From GCA-2699365 sp036160955 (GTDB taxonomy: Bacteria; Verrucomicrobiota; Verrucomicrobiia; Opitutales; Coraliomargaritaceae): a stretch of DNA of 32,243 nt. Each line of letters begins with the position of its first letter. Position 1 is the stretch's first letter. The position numbers and the translations under genes were made by a program. Of this stretch, positions 25,931 to 32,243 are shown piece by piece. Location of the stretch: contig JAYYDJ010000087.1 in the NCBI GenBank assembly GCA_036160955.1, forward strand, positions 1 to 32,243, given 5' to 3'. The notes under the pieces are model-generated. The model had not been told where the DNA came from. It worked only from the letters and a program-made list of their open reading frames with translations, and did no database searches.

Positions 25931-28282
25931 ATGTCACCTCAAACAATTAAATCCTTACTAATTAAGCTGCCTATTCTGCTTCTATGTTGTAACTATGTAT
26001 ATGCTTACCAGACGGACGCGCAGCTTGAGATTGATCCAACTACAATCACACGAATTGCTGATAGGCATCGATTGGTAGGGACAAACTTATCACTATGGAG
26101 TCGTCAGCACATTATTGAAAATCCCTCATTCCAAAAAGATATTCGCGAGTGGCAACCTGATACTATTCGGATACCGGGTGGCTCATGGTCAAATGAGTAC
26201 TATTGGAATGGTAACGGAGTGCGCACTAACAATGGACATGGCACTGAAAACTTTGATTTAACCCAGCGAAATGAAGACGGTTGTTGGAATATTGACTACA
26301 GCGATTACAAAAAAGGCTTTCGTGTGCATGGCGAAGAAAGATTACTCTCGCACTATCATGGCGACCTAGATGTAAAACTGCAGCATGAGTGGATCCAAGC
26401 GCTTGGCTCTAAAGCTATGGTAACAGTAAATGTAGGTTCTGGTACTCCAAAACTTGCCAGCGAATGGCTTAATTGGGCCAACTACAAAAATGACTTCGAC
26501 GTACGCTACTGGGAAATCGGTAATGAGCTCAATGGAGACTGGGAGCTGGGACATCGCTTAAAGGATGGATCCTCTATGACTGGCGAAATTTATACAGCCC
26601 GTTTTCTAGAATTTTCAAAAGCAATGCATGCTCAAGACCCTACTGCCAAATTAGGGGGACCAGCTTGTTCAGATTTAGAACTAGATTTCGTAGAAGAGTT
26701 AATTCGTGATGGTGGTGATGCGCTAGATTTTGTTAGCTTGCATGCTTACCCGGTCGGAGTGAATACCAAAAAAGTTGCCGATAAATTTGCCGCTATTGAT
26801 CTAATGCGTAGCGCTGTTAGAAAAATTCATAATTGGATTGAACTATATCAACCAGACAGGAAAGAGAGTATTGAAATAGGCATCACTGAATGGAACATTA
26901 AGGTCAATGAAGATCGCGATACGGTTGACCTAATTAATGGTCTATGGTCTGCAATATGGGTTGGTGCTATGTTTGAAGAAGGTATTGATTTTGCAAACCA
27001 ATGGGATCTTAGTACCTATGTTGAGGCGGGCGGGCACGGGGCATTTTACGTCGATGAAGCAGAAGGCATTACGATACCAAAAAGCCAGTATTGGGCACTT
27101 TGGATGTGGGCAAACTTAATGGGAAATGAACTGGTAAAAACAAAAATGAGTGGTCCTAAAAGCTTAAAATGTTTTGTTACACGCTCTATAAGTGGCCTAC
27201 AAGTAATGCTAGTAAATACTTCAGAAAATGAGGAAGCCACCATCAGCATAAAAGGCGCGCAAGCTCATCCATATGCCAAACTTCATACATTTTCATCTGC
27301 AGAATATTTTTGGGATCCACATACACGCAAACCCTTGTGGAGCCATAAGCCAAGTACAAAGCTTACGTCCATATCGGATAAATTAGAAGTTAAGCTGCCC
27401 AAATTTAGTGTTAACGTAGTCGAACTTCCATGGACAGAACTTAGCGTAGAAAAAAGTGAAATTTCCCAAGAACCAATCTCACACAAAGCTGCTAAGAAAA
27501 TTAAACTAGACTTACTTGTACCCAATCGTGCTGCGACTGACCGCCCCATTGAAGCATGGTTAGTTGCACATGATCCAGAGAATGCCCTACCCGACCTTAA
27601 AAATACAGACCCTGTGAATTTGATAATAGAAGGTCCAGCGAAGATAGATACTCAAAAGCTAATTTTGGACAACGGTGCTGCCTCTTTTACAATTCATCCA
27701 TCTGGATCTGGAATCGTTAATCTAGTAGCACATTCTGCAATTGGCTCTGCTAATCGCCAGATCGAGCTTATTGCATTGCAGCAGCGCGCAGTCATTAACT
27801 GGACCTTCGATAACCCCATGAATGAATGGCAGGTAAAGAGCACTTTTAAACTAGGTTCAGAATCTTCGGTCAAGCCAAACGAATTTGTAGCCTCTGTGGA
27901 ACTAAATAATGACCTCCCTGCTCGAGACGCAGACCAGTTATTTCACTTTGAACCAATACCTCTGCAGAGCATGCCTTTAAGCACTGCTAGTGGAGTCGTC
28001 GGTCAATTGCGCACCTCGCACAATCTAAGATGTGCGGATCCATCTGCACGTGTTAATGTCATCTTGCAAAGCAACGCGAATCACTGGATTCCAATAGGAT
28101 CGATTCCGCTGTCTTCTATACTAGGTAAATGGAAGAAATTCGCCTTTTCTGTAAGTAAAACAGAACTAATCGATGCGATGGCGCAGCTCTACGCTGTACG
28201 CTTTCAGATCCAGGCAGATACTCCGATAACAGGAGAAATTTATTTAGATGATCTAGGCTTTATTTTTCGCACAGGACTCTAA
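25931..28282 (+). CDS. Exported clan GH-A glycosidase, GH51-like (arabinofuranosidase-like), with C-terminal beta module
   Basis: The 783-aa protein begins with a signal peptide (MSPQTIKSLLIKLPILLLCCNYVYA). The catalytic domain (about 35-430) has RIPGGSWSNEYYW, a pattern like the RxPGGN..yxW strand of GH51, YWEIGNELNG with acid/base E199, SLHAYP, and IGITEWNIKVNED with nucleophile E320. That order and spacing fit a retaining clan GH-A enzyme; GH51 alpha-L-arabinofuranosidase is my best guess, though GH39, GH30 or an unclassified family are possible. A small beta domain ends near 500 (SVNVVELPW), and residues about 505-783 form a long C-terminal region whose last part (NWTFDNPMNEW to EIYLDDLGFIF) looks like a carbohydrate-binding jelly roll. 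Its stop overlaps the next sulfatase start as TAATG, implying coupled translation. Confidence 0.8.
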   Translation: MSPQTIKSLLIKLPILLLCCNYVYAYQTDAQLEIDPTTITRIADRHRLVGTNLSLWSRQHIIENPSFQKDIREWQPDTIRIPGGSWSNEYYWNGNGVRTNNGHGTENFDLTQRNEDGCWNIDYSDYKKGFRVHGEERLLSHYHGDLDVKLQHEWIQALGSKAMVTVNVGSGTPKLASEWLNWANYKNDFDVRYWEIGNELNGDWELGHRLKDGSSMTGEIYTARFLEFSKAMHAQDPTAKLGGPACSDLELDFVEELIRDGGDALDFVSLHAYPVGVNTKKVADKFAAIDLMRSAVRKIHNWIELYQPDRKESIEIGITEWNIKVNEDRDTVDLINGLWSAIWVGAMFEEGIDFANQWDLSTYVEAGGHGAFYVDEAEGITIPKSQYWALWMWANLMGNELVKTKMSGPKSLKCFVTRSISGLQVMLVNTSENEEATISIKGAQAHPYAKLHTFSSAEYFWDPHTRKPLWSHKPSTKLTSISDKLEVKLPKFSVNVVELPWTELSVEKSEISQEPISHKAAKKIKLDLLVPNRAATDRPIEAWLVAHDPENALPDLKNTDPVNLIIEGPAKIDTQKLILDNGAASFTIHPSGSGIVNLVAHSAIGSANRQIELIALQQRAVINWTFDNPMNEWQVKSTFKLGSESSVKPNEFVASVELNNDLPARDADQLFHFEPIPLQSMPLSTASGVVGQLRTSHNLRCADPSARVNVILQSNANHWIPIGSIPLSSILGKWKKFAFSVSKTELIDAMAQLYAVRFQIQADTPITGEIYLDDLGFIFRTGL

Positions 28283-29790
28283 TGAAAAAACCCTCTACTA
28301 TTTTCTGCTTCAACATAATATGCTGGGGTGTCTCCTTATTTGCTAGCGATAAACCAAACATATTATTTATAGCGATTGATGATTTAAAGCCGACTCTAGG
28401 TGCCTACGGTCATGCACTAGCGACGCCCGCAATAGATCGTATAGCGGCAAAAGGTACTACTTTTTTGAATGCACACTGCCAGCAGGCTGTTTGCGGCCCA
28501 TCGCGCGCAAGCGTCATGACTGGAAAATATCCTGACTTTACCAAAGTTTGGGATCTAAAAACTAAGATCCGGGCGATCCATCCAGAGATCACTACACTCA
28601 ATCAGTACTTTAAAAATAACGGATATCACTCAGTCGGCGTTGGGAAAATATTTGATCCACGCAGTGTCGATAAAGGAGCGGATACGCGATCATGGAGCGA
28701 ACCATTTACTCAAAATTGGCATCTCAAGTATAATTCTAAAACAGGTAAGCCTGTCGGCCATTACCATAACGCGAAGAGCAGAAGTTTTGCTAGAAATAAT
28801 AACAACAGTTGGAATGCCTTAAATAAACAGCTTTTTGCCAATGATGCTTGGCCTGCGGTTGAGGCTATTGATGTTCCCGATGATGCATATGATGATGGGG
28901 CTATTGGAGCACATGCTGTTAAAAAACTAGCCAAACTAGCCAAAAGAAAAGAGCCCTTTTTTTTCTCAGTGGGCTTTAAAAAACCACACTTGCCCTTTGT
29001 AGCACCAAAAAAGTATTGGGATCAAATTGATCCAGAGAAAATTGAAATATCCAGTACGACAAAAGCGCCTCTTGGCACTCCCAGATATGCAGTGCACAAT
29101 TTTTCGGAGCTTCGTTCCTATAATGGAATCCCAACAAGCGGTGCAGTCGATACTGATACCCAGCGTATTCTAATTCATGGATACTATGCGTGCGTCGCTT
29201 ATATTGACGCTCAGATTGGCAAAATTCTCGATGAGCTCAAGAGGCAGAAGCTTGCAGAAAATACCATTATTGTACTCTGGGGTGACCACGGATGGCATCT
29301 CGGGGATCACGGACTCTGGTGCAAGCATACCAATTATGAGCAAGCTACTAGGGTGCCTCTCATTATATCCATCCCTAATGGGATACAGCAAATGACCACT
29401 ATGCCAACCGAGTTAGTAGATTTGTTTCCCACTCTTTGCGAACTGTCTGATCTGACAGTTCCGAAGTATCTCGATGGAATTAGTTTAGCCCCACTGATTC
29501 AAGGCAATGACTTGTCTGAGCCACCCCGCTTGTATGCCATTAGCCAATTTCCTAAAGGAACTCGGATGGGATATGCGCTAAGAGATGAGCGCTACCGCTT
29601 CATTGCATGGTATGAAACTGGGGGCAAGGGAGCACAAGCTAATCGACCCATTGATGCAACGGAGCTTTACGATTATAAAATGGATCCGCTAGAACAGCGT
29701 AATCTTGTAAACGATCAAACGTACAATAAAACCGTTCAGCAGCTTAGTGCTAAACTAAATGATTTTTTATACTCGCTTCAAAGTAAATAA
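28282..29790 (+). CDS. Exported S1 sulfatase C, iduronate-2-sulfatase-like, Cys-type
   Basis: This 502-aa sulfatase has the formylglycine motif AVCGPSRASVMTG (C71), metal-binding FIAIDDLKPTLGAYG, KKPHLPFVAPKKYWD and WGDHGWHLGDHGLWCKHTNYE. It is the close paralogue of sulfatase A, about half identical by eye in the central region, including GYYACVAYIDAQIG. A short signal sequence (MKKPSTIFCFNIICWGVSLFA) implies export. The ATG shares its A with the TAA of the GH51-like gene, a one-base overlap, so the two are made together and probably work on the same polymer: desulfation opening sites for the glycosidase or the reverse. Sulfated position and sugar are unknown. Confidence 0.94.
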   Translation: MKKPSTIFCFNIICWGVSLFASDKPNILFIAIDDLKPTLGAYGHALATPAIDRIAAKGTTFLNAHCQQAVCGPSRASVMTGKYPDFTKVWDLKTKIRAIHPEITTLNQYFKNNGYHSVGVGKIFDPRSVDKGADTRSWSEPFTQNWHLKYNSKTGKPVGHYHNAKSRSFARNNNNSWNALNKQLFANDAWPAVEAIDVPDDAYDDGAIGAHAVKKLAKLAKRKEPFFFSVGFKKPHLPFVAPKKYWDQIDPEKIEISSTTKAPLGTPRYAVHNFSELRSYNGIPTSGAVDTDTQRILIHGYYACVAYIDAQIGKILDELKRQKLAENTIIVLWGDHGWHLGDHGLWCKHTNYEQATRVPLIISIPNGIQQMTTMPTELVDLFPTLCELSDLTVPKYLDGISLAPLIQGNDLSEPPRLYAISQFPKGTRMGYALRDERYRFIAWYETGGKGAQANRPIDATELYDYKMDPLEQRNLVNDQTYNKTVQQLSAKLNDFLYSLQSK

Positions 29791-29880
29791 ATTTAAGTGA
29801 ATAGATAGTGAAATTTTAATCTAGATATCTATAAAAATAAGCAGCAAATACTCTAACACTCACCTAGCATTACGTCTAAA

Positions 29881-31491
29881 ATGAATCTAAGATTAGCATC
29901 TATATTTCTCACGCTTACTATTTTTAATTTTTTAAGTAGTCATTGCTTCGCTAAAACGAATGAAGAAGAACGCCCCAATATATTATTTTTTATAGCGGAC
30001 GACATGCTACCCCAGCACTTTAATTGTTTACCTCAGGGCAAAGGCAAAAACCTGACACCTAACCTCGATCGCATTGCTAGAGAGGGCACAATTATGCTCC
30101 AGCAGCATGTTGTCTCTCCAGTATGCACGCCAAGCAGGTACAACGTTCTGACCGGAAAATTTGGAAGCCGCGCACAAAATCCCTGGTTTAAGCAAATAAC
30201 CGAAAAAAATGGTCAAAGCATTGTTGAATTTAACACTCATATATTATCGAGTGACACTACTTTGCCAGCAATTCTACAAGCTGCAGGGTACACCACTGGG
30301 ATGGCTGGCAAGAACCATGTCGCCGAGGTTCACCACCTAAAAAAATTCAAAAACTTTAACGCTAGTGCCAAGGATCCAGCAAATAAAGCGCTCCTTAAGG
30401 CAAACCATGATCATACCTGTCAAGCGATGCGCGAGATCGGCTTCGACTTCGCCGATAGTGTATATCACAACAACCCAAACTTTTTAGGACTCCATGAAGT
30501 CGCCGTGCAAAACATGGATTGGATCACCAGTGCTGGCGTGCGTTTCTTAAATCAAGCCGATGAGAATCCTTTTTTTCTATACTTTGCTACCACGGTCCCA
30601 CACGGGCCAACTGTTGCTAGGCGCTCGTGGAGGGCTGATCCGCGCTTGACTGCATTGGGGTATTTAGAGCAAGCGCCGAACGTACAACCTTCACGCGCTA
30701 GTATTCCAAAACGAATCAAAGCTGCAGGCCTTCCTGTAAACGATAGTACCGCTAATATACTTTGGCTCGATGATGCCCTTGGAGCCCTTCTACAGGCTCT
30801 CGAAGCAAATGGGCAGATCGACAACACGATCATTTTCTTCTTTAACGACCACGGCCAACTTGCTAAAGGCACCGTTTATCAAGGTGGCGTGCACAATCCT
30901 AGTATCGTCTGGCGAAAAGGCGGATTTCCTGTTGGTGCTACTTCGAATGCATTGGTCTCCAATGTTGATTTTGCCCCGACGATTTTGGACTTCGCAAAGG
31001 TTGACTATTCAAAGAATCAATTTGATGGAGAAAGTTTTCACTCTTACCTACAAGGCGTAGAGCCACCTAGAGATAGAAGTCTTTACTTTGAGCTTGGTTA
31101 TGCTCGCGGACTTAGAATTGGCAATTGGAAGTACATGGCTATCCGCTACCCAGAGCCTATTGAGAATATGAGCCTAGAGGAAAGAGCAACTGTACTAGAA
31201 GAGTGGAATGACAAGCGCCGCAAACGTCACCTCAACATCGTCACCGACGACCCAAGTCGCCCCTTCAGCCATTTGACTGCAATTCCTGGTGGAGGAGACG
31301 CCGAAAAATATTCGACTGGATCTTACCCTGGCTATTTTGACCGCGACCAACTCTACTATTTGGGTAATGATCCAAAAGAACAAATCAACCTCGCAGACAA
31401 TCCAAAGTACGCGAAACAACTAGCTGCAATGAAAGTTCAACTTCGCAAGCATCTGAATGTGCTGCCTGGCGGGTTCGGAGATCTGAAATAA
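29881..31491 (+). CDS. Exported S1 sulfatase D, arylsulfatase-like, Cys-type
   Basis: The 536-aa protein has a signal peptide (MNLRLASIFLTLTIFNFLSSHCFA) and starts its mature part with RPNILFFIADDMLP, the S1 metal-binding strand. The formylglycine motif is PVCTPSRYNVLTG (C82), GMAGKNHVAEVHHL carries the Lys/His region, and FFFNDHGQLAKGTVYQGG (D323, H324) is the second metal site. It differs from sulfatases A, B and C in the loop after the catalytic Cys and in its C-terminal third, so it likely attacks a different sulfate position. It lies 90 bp after sulfatase C on the same strand; the gap shows no strong terminator, so read-through from the GH51-like operon is possible. It is convergent with the final gene, 24 bp away. 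Confidence 0.93.
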   Translation: MNLRLASIFLTLTIFNFLSSHCFAKTNEEERPNILFFIADDMLPQHFNCLPQGKGKNLTPNLDRIAREGTIMLQQHVVSPVCTPSRYNVLTGKFGSRAQNPWFKQITEKNGQSIVEFNTHILSSDTTLPAILQAAGYTTGMAGKNHVAEVHHLKKFKNFNASAKDPANKALLKANHDHTCQAMREIGFDFADSVYHNNPNFLGLHEVAVQNMDWITSAGVRFLNQADENPFFLYFATTVPHGPTVARRSWRADPRLTALGYLEQAPNVQPSRASIPKRIKAAGLPVNDSTANILWLDDALGALLQALEANGQIDNTIIFFFNDHGQLAKGTVYQGGVHNPSIVWRKGGFPVGATSNALVSNVDFAPTILDFAKVDYSKNQFDGESFHSYLQGVEPPRDRSLYFELGYARGLRIGNWKYMAIRYPEPIENMSLEERATVLEEWNDKRRKRHLNIVTDDPSRPFSHLTAIPGGGDAEKYSTGSYPGYFDRDQLYYLGNDPKEQINLADNPKYAKQLAAMKVQLRKHLNVLPGGFGDLK

Positions 31492-31515
31492 GGATCTTCT
31501 GAAGAAAAGCGCGAT

Positions 31516-32243
31516 TTAGCAGCGGATAAGAGATTCTGATTGGTAGATTTTAGTAACCCCACGGCAGCGTGGAAAGCGCTTGAAAATATCGCACAGATTA
31601 GACGATAATTGAGCTGTATCAAAGGGCACAGCTGATAAGGCAAGAATTCTATTTTCATAACCCGTGATTTTAAAAACTTCGGCATTTGTAAACTGATGAC
31701 GCAGGGAGCTGTCTTGAAGCGGGGCTATGTAAGGCAATTTCTCAGGTTCAAGTATATTTAAAACTAATAATCCATTCGGTCTTAATAATTTGGCTAAAGA
31801 CTGGTACCAAGCTAAATCCATCGGCGCACATCGAACAGGTAATCCAGCATCTTCTGCATAAAGATCATCCAAGATGTAATCGTATTGTTTCTTTTCAACC
31901 CCATGGCGCACCCACTCCACTGCATCTGCTGAAAGTAGCTCACAACCATGACTACAATCGAAGAAACCATCGGCTATAGTGAGATGAATTGGGTCTAGAT
32001 CAACACCCAATATATTTTTTGGTTCTACTAATTCCTGTAATACTCGTCCTACTGATCCAGCGCCAAACCCAAGAATCAGAGCATCCTTAATTTCTCCTTT
32101 AGGGCGATACAAAGCAGGTAGTGAGAGCAAATCCCAGATTCCGCCACCTAGAGGTCGATTTGGATTATACTGTGAATGATGAATCCCATTGCGATACAAG
32201 CGCATCGTCTCGCCAGCAATGCGTACTTCATAATGATTGCCTT
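31516..32243 (-). CDS. Spermidine-synthase-like SAM-dependent enzyme, 5' end outside window
   Basis: The product has a Rossmann fold with ALILGFGAGSVGRVL (SAM/dcSAM glycine loop), LGVDLDP (acidic ribose-binding residue), ADAVEW and DYILDDLYAED (the D-D-x-x region of spermidine-synthase-like proteins). Though a Met exists at 32205, the frame stays open upstream to the window edge (GNHYEVRIAGET then MRLYRNG), and that stretch matches the N-terminal beta-hairpin of spermidine synthases (x-Y-x-V...R-L-x-x-x-G), so the gene is cut by the window. About 242 residues are visible. Whether it makes polyamine or is one of the many uncharacterised methyltransferase-like homologues cannot be decided. It is convergent with sulfatase D and not obviously part of the polysaccharide locus. 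Confidence 0.82.
   Translation of the reverse strand, partial: GNHYEVRIAGETMRLYRNGIHHSQYNPNRPLGGGIWDLLSLPALYRPKGEIKDALILGFGAGSVGRVLQELVEPKNILGVDLDPIHLTIADGFFDCSHGCELLSADAVEWVRHGVEKKQYDYILDDLYAEDAGLPVRCAPMDLAWYQSLAKLLRPNGLLVLNILEPEKLPYIAPLQDSSLRHQFTNAEVFKITGYENRILALSAVPFDTAQLSSNLCDIFKRFPRCRGVTKIYQSESLIRC

Noticed and set aside
29440..29461. Perfect 8-bp stem with 6-nt loop (GAACTGTC/GACAGTTC)
   Set aside because: Lies inside the sulfatase C coding region, no U-run follows, and the encoded residues fit the sulfatase; treated as chance.
29791..29880. TAGATATCTA palindrome between sulfatases C and D
   Set aside because: Short, A/T-rich and without promoter boxes around it; expected by chance.
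30552..30872. 106-aa open frame on the minus strand
   Set aside because: Shadow of the conserved central part of sulfatase D.
1..32243. CRISPR, tRNA, rRNA, insertion sequences, integrase, phage or defence genes
   Set aside because: None seen on either strand; all regions are explained by the listed genes and short gaps.

Overview
The window looks like a piece of an AT-rich Gram-negative chromosome, most probably a marine or aquatic member of Verrucomicrobiota (Opitutae-like). The grounds are a lipopolysaccharide Kdo transferase gene, very long secreted enzymes carrying Asp-rich thrombospondin-type-3-like repeats, a C-terminal 'YYQI...DL...FYKI' beta module of a kind I associate with this phylum, dense S1 sulfatases and glycoside hydrolases (GH), and no SusC/SusD pair. 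The lineage is an inference; there is no rRNA or marker gene to fix it.

Region 1 (1-11940, + strand) is an alpha-glucan (starch/glycogen-type) trio. It starts with the 3' part of a giant secreted protein. That protein begins inside the window with what reads as the end of a GH13 alpha-amylase barrel plus its domain C, and later contains a complete-looking GH57 catalytic domain, so it is probably a GH13-GH57 fusion. Two separate exported GH13 enzymes follow in the same direction: a 1006-aa alpha-amylase-like protein and a 577-aa neopullulanase/SusA-like protein.

Region 2 (11999-15476, + strand) is a housekeeping insert: waaA (Kdo transferase) and ppk1 (polyphosphate kinase).

Region 3 (15524-31491) is a polysaccharide-degradation locus arranged as alternating divergent and convergent units. 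It holds a secreted protein of unknown function (-), a GH5 enzyme with two carbohydrate-binding modules (+), S1 sulfatase then cytoplasmic GH1 (-), S1 sulfatase (+), a GPH-type sugar symporter then GH10-like enzyme (-), and GH51-like enzyme then two S1 sulfatases (+). A plausible working model is that exported GH5, GH10-like and GH51-like enzymes plus four Cys-type sulfatases strip and cut a sulfated, probably xylan- or arabinoxylan-like plant or algal polysaccharide. The GPH symporter would import the small products and GH1 would finish them inside the cell. The divergent promoter region at 25811-25930 carries a perfect 9-bp inverted repeat overlapping a predicted promoter, a candidate operator for both flanking operons.

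Region 4 (31516-end, - strand) is the 3' part of a spermidine-synthase-like SAM-dependent enzyme that runs off the window.

No tRNA, rRNA, CRISPR array, insertion sequence or integrase was seen. All intergenic gaps are under 170 bp. The strongest candidates for something undescribed are the GH13-GH57 megaenzyme, the divergent GH10-like and GH51-like enzymes of the sulfatase locus, and a possible 38-aa membrane microprotein between two divergent sulfatase genes.
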